Below the pieces are notes generated by a model. That model ran no database searches. It saw only the letters and a list, made by a program, of their open reading frames with translations, and was not told the DNA's origin. From Flavobacteriales bacterium (GTDB taxonomy: Bacteria > Bacteroidota > Bacteroidia > Flavobacteriales_F > PHOS-HE28): DNA of 64,000 nt. The stretch is from assembly GCA_016788205.1 (NCBI GenBank), contig JAEUTA010000014.1:112994-176993 (forward strand), read 5' to 3'. Each line of letters begins with the position of its first letter. The stretch's first letter is position 1. Below, piece by piece: positions 17,490-25,223 of this stretch. The translations under genes and the position numbers were made by a program.

Positions 17490-18665
17490 TCACTCCTTGG
17501 CGAGCCCGATGGTGGCCGTGATGGCCCGATGGTCGCTCAATGCATCGTCGAGCGTTCTGAAGTCCCAGGCATCGATCCCATCACCATAAAGAAGATGGTC
17601 TATCCGCAAGCTGGGCAGATCGCCGATGTAGGTGCCGCCGAGGCCACGACCGCTCGATACGAAGGCGTCCTCCAGCCGTTCGCGCATCAAGTGGTAGCCG
17701 TAGCTCATCGGCACATCGTTCATGTCGCCACAATACACCACCGGATGCGGACTTCGTTGCATGTGATCAACGATGCGCTGCACCTCATCCGCACGTAGCC
17801 GGAAGCCGCGCCGCAAGCGTTTCAGGATGCGCTCGCCACCCTGCTTCAAGCTATCGGTATTCGTGTCCGTATCAAGGTCCTTGATGAACTTGTAATCCGC
17901 ATCACCGAAGTGGTAGCTGGCGAGGTGTGCATTGTACACACGGATGGTGTCATCCTTGAGCGCGATATCGGACCAGATGCACTGGTTGTTCGGGTTCTCC
18001 GGGAATTCGATGTTGCCCTTCTTCACGATGGGATGGGTGCTGAACGTGGCGATACCGAAGTGCTGGTCGAACCGCGTTCTGGCGGTGTACCGCTCGTGTG
18101 CGGCCCGGAAGCGGAAGTCCTTCATCAAGCTTTGCTTGGTGGGGAAGAACTGCTTGTCGCTGCTGTAGAAGAACTCCTGCAGGCAGAGTATGTCGGGGTC
18201 TTCGCGGTGGAGCACCTCAAAGATCGCATCGCGGGTCTCCTTGTTCTTGCTCCAGTTGTACAGGTCGAAGAGGCGAACGTTGTACGACATCATCTTCAGC
18301 GGCGCTGAGGCGAGTTCTTCAGCCGGTGCATCCCGCCCGAACAACTGCACATGGTCTCCGATGTGACCGTAGCCCAGTGCCAGGAGCAGACCCGAAAGGA
18401 GCATGCGCTTCCGGCGGAACAGGGACCACCAGAACAAGAACCCCACATGCAGTAGAAGTTGGTATGTGAAGGTCATCGCAAGCAGCGATGGTATCCAGGA
18501 TGTGACAGGGTGGACGTGGGGCGCCAGGTAGGTGGTCAGCAACACGAAGGCTGCGCCGATGTTCAACCACCACATGGGCGCATGCCAACGTGATGGACGC
18601 AGCGTTCCCTTAGGCTCTTGAGCTGCTGCGGGAGTGTTCGTCGTATGCCCTCTGACCTTGTTCAC
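17490..18665 (-). CDS. Membrane-anchored endonuclease/exonuclease/phosphatase family protein
   Basis: The protein has 391 residues. The first about 120 hold three hydrophobic segments (MWWLNIGAAFVLLTTYLA, LLAMTFTYQLLLHVGFLFWW, LLSGLLLALGYGHI). The rest is an EEP hydrolase domain with the catalytic set complete: MSYNVRLFDLYNW (Asn), ILCLQEFF (Glu), YNAHLASYHF (His), VVYCGDMNDVPMS (GDxN) and a final ALSDHRAITATIGL (Asp-His). The domain could act on phosphodiesters, nucleic acid or phospholipid; its side of the membrane is not certain. It lies 27 nt after rhomboid A, in a conserved mutL-rhomboid-rhomboid-EEP neighbourhood that I recall from Flavobacteriales. Confidence 0.9.
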   Translation of the reverse strand: MNKVRGHTTNTPAAAQEPKGTLRPSRWHAPMWWLNIGAAFVLLTTYLAPHVHPVTSWIPSLLAMTFTYQLLLHVGFLFWWSLFRRKRMLLSGLLLALGYGHIGDHVQLFGRDAPAEELASAPLKMMSYNVRLFDLYNWSKNKETRDAIFEVLHREDPDILCLQEFFYSSDKQFFPTKQSLMKDFRFRAAHERYTARTRFDQHFGIATFSTHPIVKKGNIEFPENPNNQCIWSDIALKDDTIRVYNAHLASYHFGDADYKFIKDLDTDTNTDSLKQGGERILKRLRRGFRLRADEVQRIVDHMQRSPHPVVYCGDMNDVPMSYGYHLMRERLEDAFVSSGRGLGGTYIGDLPSLRIDHLLYGDGIDAWDFRTLDDALSDHRAITATIGLAKE

Positions 18666-18692
18666 GCTGGTTGGGTGCTGACGCTCGGATCC

Positions 18693-19592
18693 CTATTTAC
18701 CGTCGCTGGCCTTGAAGAGGAAGTCCTTTTCTTCCTTGCTGAGACTGTCGTAGCCGCTTCGCGAGATCTTATCGAGAATGGTGTCCACACGAGCTTGTTT
18801 CGCCCGCTTGTTGGCGTTGTAGTCCGTGTCGTTCTTCGGGGTCTTCCCAACGAACGATTTCTCCACCCGTAGCTTGGAGGGTCGCTTCTTTCCGAAAGGC
18901 AAGAGCTTCTCCAGGAAATTCACGAAGCCCAGCGACCAGTCGTTACCTCGTTTGAGCTGCTGTGCGGCCAGGAAACCGTAGAGCGCGCCGCCGATGTGAG
19001 CGAGATGCCCACCGGTGTTCCCACCGGTACGTACGCTGATCAGATCGATGATGACGATGACCAGGGCCACGTATTTCAGTGGCACAACACCTACGAACAT
19101 CATTCCCATCGGATAGTCCGGCCGGTAGCTGGCGATGCCGATGAGCACGCCCATGACGCACGCCGAGGCGCCCATGATAACCCCAGCGCCACCTAATGCG
19201 AGGTGCGCAGGCCCAAGCGTGGCAAGCCAATACATGAAAAGCCCCGCTATCCCGCCGAGCAGGTAATTGCCGAGCATCCGTTTCGGCCCAAGGAACTCCA
19301 TGAACAAGCGACCACTGAAGAAGAGGATCAACATGTTCCAGATGATGTGTCCTGGATCGAAGTGGGTGAACATGTAGGTGATCACGGTCCATGGCTTGCG
19401 CAGGACCTGGTCCAACTGGTTCGAACTGACCAATTGTTCGAGGATCAACCCGTCCCAAGTCCCTTGGCCGGTCAACCAGCCTACCATCCCGACAGCATGG
19501 ATGAGCAGGAATAATGCGACATTGATCAGGATCAGCCGCATCAACACGGAGCCCGATCGCCATTGGGACTTCAGTTCTTCTGCGATGCTCAT
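18693..19592 (-). CDS. Rhomboid family intramembrane serine protease (A)
   Basis: This 299-residue rhomboid has about six transmembrane helices and a long basic C-terminal tail. The oxyanion motif is HIIWNML, the nucleophile motif is GASACVMG and the catalytic histidine is in GGHLAHIGGALYG. The residue after the serine is Ala rather than the usual Gly. The cytoplasmic C-terminus (about residues 215-299) is charged and contains a short stretch that could be an extra regulatory domain. The frame is open upstream to 19694, but the ATG at 19592 gives the normal N-terminus (MSIAEELKSQWRSGS) and lies downstream of a GAACTTTG element at 19647-19640. Confidence 0.92.
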   Translation of the reverse strand: MSIAEELKSQWRSGSVLMRLILINVALFLLIHAVGMVGWLTGQGTWDGLILEQLVSSNQLDQVLRKPWTVITYMFTHFDPGHIIWNMLILFFSGRLFMEFLGPKRMLGNYLLGGIAGLFMYWLATLGPAHLALGGAGVIMGASACVMGVLIGIASYRPDYPMGMMFVGVVPLKYVALVIVIIDLISVRTGGNTGGHLAHIGGALYGFLAAQQLKRGNDWSLGFVNFLEKLLPFGKKRPSKLRVEKSFVGKTPKNDTDYNANKRAKQARVDTILDKISRSGYDSLSKEEKDFLFKASDGK

Positions 19593-19639
19593 AACTTGTT
19601 CGAGGAGCCTTCGTGGCCGTTCAACGATGCCATATGCGT

Positions 19640-19647
19640 ACAAAGTT
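19640..19647 (-). promoter_or_regulatory. Possible -7 element upstream of rhomboid A
   Basis: GAACTTTG on the minus strand is one base from TAACTTTG, in the 150-nt gap between the two rhomboid genes. It would give a 5' leader of about 40 nt for the 19592 start. Confidence 0.3.
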
Positions 19648-19742
19648 CGGTCCTGAAAGCGCCGGGAGGTGGTCCGTTCATCCGCCGGGATCACCGGTAC
19701 CGTTGTTGATCGTCACAACAGGTGGATGTGGGGTGTGAGGGG

Positions 19743-20504
19743 TCAGGCGCCCCAACCACCGAACCCGTGGCCGTTCGGTCTACGCCAGTAGCGGATCAGG
19801 AAATAGCCGATCACCATGCCACCCATGTGCGCCAGGTGCGCTACGAGGTCTCCGGGATTGCTGACGAAGGAGTTGTAATAAGCCAGACCGAAGAGCACGA
19901 AGGCCATGTACTTCACTTTCACCGGAATGAACAGTGGGAAGAGCATGATCTCCAGATCAGGAAAGAGCAGCGCGAAGGCGAGTATCAAGCCGTAAACAGC
20001 TCCCGAGGCGCCGATCATCACGTGGTTGTACAGTTCGTTCAGCGCCGACATGCCCAGCCGCTGGTACTCGAAGCCGAACTCGCTTTCCTCGAAGCCCGCC
20101 TTCACCGCACCGATCTCGCGTGCATCGAGCGATGAGGTCACGCGCCAGACCTCCACTCCTTCGGGGATCAAATAGAACAGGCCCGCACCAACGCCTACCA
20201 GCAGATAGTACGTGAGGAAGCGTTTCGAGCCCCAGTGATATTCCAGTCGAGCACCGGCCATGAACAGCAACAGCATGTTCATGACCAGGTGCCAACCATC
20301 GGCGTGCATGAACATGTGCGTGATCAGTTGCCAAGGCTTGAACAAGGGCGAACTGAAATAGTGCAGACCGAACCAGGTCTCCATGTGCTGGCCACCGAAA
20401 TTGCCAAGCCCGGTGAGCTTGATCAGGAAGACGATCCCGTTGATGATCAACAGGTTCTTCACTACGGTCGGGATGCCTGAGAACGGGTTGGTACTGTACT
20501 GCAT
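19743..20504 (-). CDS. Rhomboid family intramembrane serine protease (B)
   Basis: The 253-residue rhomboid has six predicted helices. The motifs are canonical: GWHLVMNMLLLF (His and Asn of the oxyanion site), MIGASGAVYGLILAF (GxSG nucleophile) and HLAHMGGMVIGY (catalytic His). An insertion between helices (about residues 95-135, with charged and Glu-rich sequence) is larger than in minimal rhomboids. The C-terminus is short and basic. It is encoded just upstream of rhomboid A and downstream of the OmpA-family gene. A TATTTTCG element at 20519-20512 lies 7 nt before its ATG, so it may have its own promoter and a nearly leaderless message. Confidence 0.93.
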   Translation of the reverse strand: MQYSTNPFSGIPTVVKNLLIINGIVFLIKLTGLGNFGGQHMETWFGLHYFSSPLFKPWQLITHMFMHADGWHLVMNMLLLFMAGARLEYHWGSKRFLTYYLLVGVGAGLFYLIPEGVEVWRVTSSLDAREIGAVKAGFEESEFGFEYQRLGMSALNELYNHVMIGASGAVYGLILAFALLFPDLEIMLFPLFIPVKVKYMAFVLFGLAYYNSFVSNPGDLVAHLAHMGGMVIGYFLIRYWRRPNGHGFGGWGA

Positions 20505-20511
20505 CGGGCGG

Positions 20512-20519
20512 CGAAAATA
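20512..20519 (-). promoter_or_regulatory. Putative -7 element before rhomboid B
   Basis: TATTTTCG followed by CCGCCCG and ATG. It matches the TAnnTTTG-like pattern with C for the last T and is followed by the GCC-rich context shared with other sites. The spacing leaves no room for a normal leader. Confidence 0.42.
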
Positions 20520-20527
20520 CGAGCCTC

Positions 20528-22312
20528 TTAGTGCTCCGAACCCGGATAGCTGATCTCCACCCTCCGGTTCAGGGAGCGGCCTTCCGGTGTGCCATTCGTG
20601 GCGATGGGGGCCTTGCTTCCGTGGACTTCTACCGTTATCCGCTTGGCCGGGATGCCAAGGCGGATCAGCTCCGACCGAACGTGCACCGCGCGTTCCTCGG
20701 CAAGCTTCATGTTCGCATGTTCGTTGCCACTGGCGTCGGTATGGCCCGCCACGGTAACCTGTAGGTCGGGGTGTCCGGCCAGCACATGGAAGAGTTCCTC
20801 CGCCGTTGGCAGCAAGTCGTCACCCGGCACGTGGTCGTCCACGTCGAAATGCAGGATCAACGGCCAGCGCGGTGGCTCGCTGAGGGTGTCGGTTCCAACG
20901 GGGATTGCAACGATCCCTTCCGGACAAACCACGGAGCATCCGTCCAGTGTGCCGGTTCTCCAGAGGGAGACGTCATCCAGGAAGTAATAGGCGAAAGGGC
21001 CATCGTCCGGGTCGCGTTGCACGACAGTGGTGCTGTCGTCGCCACTGAAGTTGCCCACGAGCAAGCGATCCGCACAACCACCGCCTGCGAAGGTGCCACA
21101 AATGGTCGTCCAGGCTTCTGCATCATCCATAACGCCTTTGCCGTGGAGTTCCCACAACAGGGGGAAGGAGAGGAGATCGCGTCGTCGGTCGTTCTCGAAG
21201 TCCTCGGTGAGCGCAACACCGATACGGTCCACCACATAGGCGTATGTCGGGTTCCGTCGTATGCGCAAACGAACATCGTACACGCCGCAGGGATCCAGCC
21301 GTTCCTTCAACGGGGTGTGGATGTACTCGCGATGATCCTTGTTAACGGCAGAGTGCAGGTAGATGCCGGTGCGCCCCTCCTCGAGATCCGGCGTACCGCC
21401 GCTGGCGTTCTTCCAAGCGGAACGGTGAGCGGGTATGTTAAGGTCGAAGGAAGGGTCGGGAACCAGGTCGTTCTCCGCTGAAGGCTTTCCGGGATCACTG
21501 TCGCATGCATCCTTTCGAGAGAGTATCCGTGCTTCCACTGTAGCGCTCAGCGGAACGAGTGACACGGCATCCAGGTAGATGTAGGCCTGCGTGGCCAGCA
21601 ACCGCCGCCGCAACCCCTGCTGGCGATCGCTGTCCATGTCAGCTTCGCCCTTACGTTTCATGTTGTGCAGCTTGCCATCTCCTTGGTTGGGCACCACTGC
21701 TTTGCGGCTTGCCCGGTCGCACAACTGGAAGTTGCCGATCTGCACGAAGCGTTCACCACCGCGCGCATTGAAGATGCCCTCCACCTTCATCCAGCCCGCG
21801 GTGTCCGAGATGAACCGGTTCAGCGCATTGTCCACATCCGGCTTGCCCAACGAAGCTCCGATACCGTGCTTGTCCGTGCGGTCCTGTGTGCTGAAGCAGG
21901 CACCGATGCGGTCGGTCATGTAGCCTGAACGGTCGGCCACGCTGACGTGGAAGGATAGGAGGTACTTGCCACCGTTCACCAGTGGTTCGGCGAGTTCCAG
22001 TTGCACGAACTCGCGCACGGCACATTCCCCGCCACCATGTGCCGTCAGCACCAGTCCCATGTAGGCCTCACCTTCGAACGCAGGCTCCACGCCGGCCCAG
22101 TTCACGGGCGTTCCCATCATTTTGCCGCACCCGTTGAAGTAGCCGGGCATGCCCCCGAGGGTCTTCACCCGTTCCACCGCGCGCGCCGGTTTTTCGTTGA
22201 ACCTGGTCGGACAACGCTTGCGCTGCTCGAAGCCGCCGTTGACGACCAGTTCCTGCCCGTGCACAGGGACGATACAGACGAGGAAGAGCGTACGTAGGGT
22301 CGATCGCATCAA
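20528..22312 (-). CDS. OmpA family protein with two carbohydrate-binding-like modules
   Basis: The 594-residue envelope protein has a signal peptide (TLRTLFLVCIVPVHG) and two repeated beta-rich modules: residues about 22-200 (starting ELVVNGGFEQRKRCP) and about 290-470 (starting NDLVPDPSFDLNIPAH). They resemble the CBM-like 'NGGFE' domains found on Bacteroidota surface proteins. A linker leads to a C-terminal OmpA peptidoglycan-binding domain (about 480-594) with VAGHTDASGNEHANMKLAEE and GRSLNRRVEI, including the conserved Asp and Arg that hold diaminopimelate. It would anchor to the cell wall while presenting the beta modules. It lies between mutL (18 nt) and rhomboid B, interrupting an arrangement usually seen without it. 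The ATG at 22309 is an equally good start. Confidence 0.87.
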   Translation of the reverse strand: MMRSTLRTLFLVCIVPVHGQELVVNGGFEQRKRCPTRFNEKPARAVERVKTLGGMPGYFNGCGKMMGTPVNWAGVEPAFEGEAYMGLVLTAHGGGECAVREFVQLELAEPLVNGGKYLLSFHVSVADRSGYMTDRIGACFSTQDRTDKHGIGASLGKPDVDNALNRFISDTAGWMKVEGIFNARGGERFVQIGNFQLCDRASRKAVVPNQGDGKLHNMKRKGEADMDSDRQQGLRRRLLATQAYIYLDAVSLVPLSATVEARILSRKDACDSDPGKPSAENDLVPDPSFDLNIPAHRSAWKNASGGTPDLEEGRTGIYLHSAVNKDHREYIHTPLKERLDPCGVYDVRLRIRRNPTYAYVVDRIGVALTEDFENDRRRDLLSFPLLWELHGKGVMDDAEAWTTICGTFAGGGCADRLLVGNFSGDDSTTVVQRDPDDGPFAYYFLDDVSLWRTGTLDGCSVVCPEGIVAIPVGTDTLSEPPRWPLILHFDVDDHVPGDDLLPTAEELFHVLAGHPDLQVTVAGHTDASGNEHANMKLAEERAVHVRSELIRLGIPAKRITVEVHGSKAPIATNGTPEGRSLNRRVEISYPGSEH

Positions 22313-22330
22313 CGGTCGGGCGGCGTATGG

Positions 22331-24154
22331 CTAGCGCTCGAATCGCTCGTTCAGGTCGTCCAGCCCGTAGGTGATCAACGTGGGTTTGCCCGCTGGCGTA
22401 TGGTACGGCATCGCACAGGCGAACAACCTGTCGATGAGGTCGTGCATCTCGGGCGTGGTCAACACACGACTTGGACGGATGGCCATGCTGCGCGCCATGC
22501 CGCGTGCAAGGATGGCGTGGCGCTCGTTGCGCAGGGTGCCGCGTTCGTGCTTCAGTTGTTCCAGCAATCCTTCCAACAAACGTGTGGGGTCTTCCTCGGA
22601 TGCTTCGGCGGGCATGCCGTTCACCTGCATGGTACGCCCACCGAACGGCTCCAGTTCGAAGCCCATGCTACGCAACTCGGGCATCACATCCTGCACCAGC
22701 GCGAAATCGGCAGCGCTCAGTTCGATGTGTCGGGGGAAAAGCTCCGCCTGGCTGAGGCCAGCGCCTTGTTCGATGAGCTTGAGGTTGCGTTCGTAGAGGA
22801 TGCGCTCGTGAGCGCGTTGTTGGTCCACCACCATGAAGCCGCTCCTCAATTGAGCGAGTATGTAGGTGCCGTGCAGTTGGAAGACCGGTCGTTCGCCCGG
22901 CGTGCCTTCGTGTTCGCGCCACGGTATCACACGCGGCTCTTCGGTCGGATGCGGAGGGGCTGGTGCAGTGGCAGGGGATGTTGCGCCCAGGTCGAAGAGC
23001 TGTTGCCAACCTTCACCGTTCGGCCGCGGTGGCGCTTGGAACGAACCCAGGTCATGCGGGCGCCATGCCGGAACTGCTTCACGCGGCGGCGCTGAGGCGG
23101 GTTGTTGTTGCGCGAAGGCCGCCAGGATGGCCGGTTCCGGCTCGAAGTCCAGGCTGGGTACGATATTGAAGCGCCCCAAGGCGCGACGCACCGCCGCATG
23201 CACGATGGCATACACCGTGCGGTCGTCCCGGAACTTGATCTCCGTCTTGGTGGGGTGGATGTTGATGTCGATCTGCGCCGGATCGATGTCGATGAACAGG
23301 AACCACGAGGGGAAGTTCTCGCGGGCCACGAGCTCATCGTAGGATTTGCGCACCGCGTGCTCCAAATAGTTGCTGCGGATGAAGCGGCGGTTCACGAAGA
23401 AGTACTGCTCACCACGCGAACGTTTCGCGAATTCCGGTTTGCCCACGAAGCCCGTCACGCTCACGAAATCCGTGTTCTCTTCCACCGGCACCAGACGTTC
23501 GTCGTATTTCCTGCCGAAGAGATGCACGATGCGCTGCCGTTCCGAACCGGCGGGCATGTTGTACTCCTCGTGGTCATTGTTCACCAGTTGGAAGGCGACC
23601 TCGGGATGCGCCAGGGCGATGCGGTGGAATTCATCCAACACATGCTTCATCTCCACGCCATCGCTCTTCAGGAACTGGCGGCGTGCCGGTACGTTGAAGA
23701 AGAGGTTGCGTACGGCTATGGTGGTTCCCGTCGCACCCGCCATGGCTTCCTGGGCACGGACGCGGCTGCCTTCGATCAAGACGCGGGTGCCGAGTTCCTG
23801 GTCCTGCTCGCGTGTCCACAGCTCCACTTGCGCAATGGCAGCGATGCTCGCGAGCGCTTCACCGCGGAAACCCTTGGTGCGAAGCGCTGAAAGGTCATCG
23901 GCCTCACGGATCTTGCTCGTCGCGTGCCGCTCGAAACAGGCGCGGGCGTCCATCGCGCTCATGCCCCGGCCATCGTCCGTTACCTGGATCAAGGTGCGTC
24001 CGGCATCCTTGATCACCAGGATGATCCGCGAAGCCCCGGCGTCCACGCTGTTCTCCAGCAGTTCCTTTACCGCACTCGCAGGGCGTTGCACCACCTCGCC
24101 AGCCGCGATCTGGTTGGCCACATGGTCCGGCAGCAGCCTGATCAGGTCAGCCAT
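22331..24154 (-). CDS. mutL: DNA mismatch repair endonuclease MutL
   Basis: The 607-residue product is MutL. The N-terminal GHKL ATPase domain is complete: HVANQIAAGEVVQRPASAVK, ELLENSVDAGA (motif I), DDGRGM (motif II) and RHATSKI...TKGFRGEALASI (motif III). A linker rich in Pro and Ala spans about residues 345-440. The C-terminal dimerisation/endonuclease domain has VVDQQRAHERILYE in place of DQHAxxExxxxE, with Gln for the central His. The usual CPHGRP-like zinc motif reads YHTPAGKPT. The frame runs upstream to 24214, but the ATG at 24154 begins the standard N-terminus and lies downstream of the promoter element at 24219-24212. It is first in a long minus-strand block. Confidence 0.96.
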   Translation of the reverse strand: MADLIRLLPDHVANQIAAGEVVQRPASAVKELLENSVDAGASRIILVIKDAGRTLIQVTDDGRGMSAMDARACFERHATSKIREADDLSALRTKGFRGEALASIAAIAQVELWTREQDQELGTRVLIEGSRVRAQEAMAGATGTTIAVRNLFFNVPARRQFLKSDGVEMKHVLDEFHRIALAHPEVAFQLVNNDHEEYNMPAGSERQRIVHLFGRKYDERLVPVEENTDFVSVTGFVGKPEFAKRSRGEQYFFVNRRFIRSNYLEHAVRKSYDELVARENFPSWFLFIDIDPAQIDINIHPTKTEIKFRDDRTVYAIVHAAVRRALGRFNIVPSLDFEPEPAILAAFAQQQPASAPPREAVPAWRPHDLGSFQAPPRPNGEGWQQLFDLGATSPATAPAPPHPTEEPRVIPWREHEGTPGERPVFQLHGTYILAQLRSGFMVVDQQRAHERILYERNLKLIEQGAGLSQAELFPRHIELSAADFALVQDVMPELRSMGFELEPFGGRTMQVNGMPAEASEEDPTRLLEGLLEQLKHERGTLRNERHAILARGMARSMAIRPSRVLTTPEMHDLIDRLFACAMPYHTPAGKPTLITYGLDDLNERFER

Positions 24155-24211
24155 GGACGGGAAGGAACGGGGTGCGCTGTGGCGCGTGGAACAGAGCGGA
24201 CATTGGACGCC

Positions 24212-24219
24212 CAAAGGTA
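24212..24219 (-). promoter_or_regulatory. Putative -7 promoter element of mutL
   Basis: TACCTTTG on the minus strand is an exact match to TAnnTTTG and is followed by GGCGTCC. The predicted transcription start lies about 50 nt before the mutL ATG at 24154, which excludes the in-frame ATG at 24214. Confidence 0.5.
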
Positions 24220-24386
24220 GCCGCCCCGTGCTTCACTAGAACTCCTTCATAGTTCACCGCAGAGGCGCCGAGGTCGCTGAGAACGCGCAGCGTAAATACC
24301 TGTTGGTAAACGCGTCGTTGCTGGGGCGCAGAGGGTCCCGCTGCGCGGGATCGAAATACGAACGGGGTCAATTGGTCGGAACGACA

Positions 24387-24409
24387 AAGCCCCCGCTTCC
24401 GGAGGCCTT
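24387..24409 (-). terminator. Possible hairpin terminator after the secreted protein gene
   Basis: On the minus strand, AAGGCCTCC, the loop GGAAGC and GGGGGCTT can pair with one bulged G. It lies about 25 nt after the stop codon at 24435 and is followed by TGTCGTTCC rather than a clean T-run, so termination strength is uncertain. Confidence 0.45.
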
Positions 24410-24434
24410 GTCTATGTGGAGACGGTTGTGCGCC

Positions 24435-24932
24435 TTAGAATTCCATATCAGCTTTCCGAACCGGTTCCACTTGGCGGGTGTGTGCCACCGACACACAACC
24501 GCCGCCTTGCTCGAACGCGATGTCGCCCACTGGTCCGACGTAGGTGAGGCCCGCCATGAAACGCTCCAACTCCATGATCACGGCGAACTTCACGTGGCGC
24601 TTCTTCTCCTTGGTAAAGGATCCATCCTGCACGTTGCGGGTGTCCACGGTGACCTCCTTGGTCACGTGGCCCGGCTTTTCGAAGCGAAGGGTGACGGCAG
24701 CGTCTGCGGGCAGGTCGATGTTGAATTTGCCCGACTCCGAGACAGGGGCTGTTCGCACCGTGCCATTCACCTCCACTTCCAGTACCACATCCTTCATGGT
24801 GAGGTCCTCCACGTGCAACCAGCCCGTGAGTTCCACCGTGGCATCGGCGGCGCGGCTGGCTGGCGGTGGGGCGGCTTGCACACCCGCGATGGACACTGTG
24901 ATCAGGATAAGCAGGGATAGGAGGGTTCTCAT
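24435..24932 (-). CDS. Small secreted protein of unknown function
   Basis: The 165-residue product has a clear signal peptide (MRTLLSLLILITVSIAGVQA). It is followed by a segment rich in Val and Thr that reads like one beta-sandwich domain (TVELTGWLHVEDLTMKDVVL, then NIDLPADAAVTLRFEKPGH), similar in style to carboxypeptidase-regulatory or Cna-B modules. The rest is charged (FTKEKKRHVKFAVIMELERF) and ends with a single Cys in GGGCVSVAHTRQVEP. No enzyme motif is visible. The frame continues upstream to 25124, but the signal peptide sets the start. It is divergent from the GH3 gene across a 291-nt gap. Confidence 0.75.
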   Translation of the reverse strand: MRTLLSLLILITVSIAGVQAAPPPASRAADATVELTGWLHVEDLTMKDVVLEVEVNGTVRTAPVSESGKFNIDLPADAAVTLRFEKPGHVTKEVTVDTRNVQDGSFTKEKKRHVKFAVIMELERFMAGLTYVGPVGDIAFEQGGGCVSVAHTRQVEPVRKADMEF

Positions 24933-25223
24933 GGCGAGCAGGGTTGCGGTTATGAGGAGAGGATACGCGGAGGCCCGCTCCAGGTTGCGAACGCTACTGG
25001 GAGGTTTCGACGAGTGGGCGAAGGGGTTCGGCGAGCGCATTTTCGGCAACGGGCAATGGCAGATCCGTTTTCTGCCGGTCCCAGGTGTTGAGAATTCATT
25101 GGTCCAGAGCCCAATAGCCCACACCCCTTCAACGTTCTGGTCTTAGCTACGACAGGGGTGTTCACAACTGCCTGATCCATCGCCGGATGTGCTTCTGGCA
25201 CGGGGATAGTTTCGCACCATACC
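24933..25223. other. Divergent intergenic region
   Basis: This 291-nt gap lies between the small secreted protein gene (leftwards) and the GH3 gene (rightwards). A TAGTTTCG element at 25207-25214 is the only promoter-like site I can name. No ORF here looks coding, and no stable terminator is visible. Confidence 0.5.
25207..25214 (+). promoter_or_regulatory. Putative -7 element of the GH3/beta-lactamase gene
   Basis: TAGTTTCG is one base from TAnnTTTG and is followed by CACCATACC and the ATG at 25224. The 9-nt spacing implies a very short or absent leader. Confidence 0.42.

Larger units (their letters stand above)
24155..24434. other. Non-coding interval between mutL and a secreted protein gene
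   Basis: This 280-nt gap holds the mutL promoter element (24219-24212) and a hairpin at 24387-24409. A stretch at 24253-24292 (CACCGCAGAGGCGCCGAGG, continuing GTCGCTGAGAACGCGCAGCG) resembles a repeat type often seen between bacterial genes. I see no convincing gene in it. Confidence 0.5.

Noticed and set aside
24253..24430. Possible short coding frames between mutL and the secreted protein gene
   Set aside because: The frames are short, lack start or promoter support and have no signal or domain pattern.
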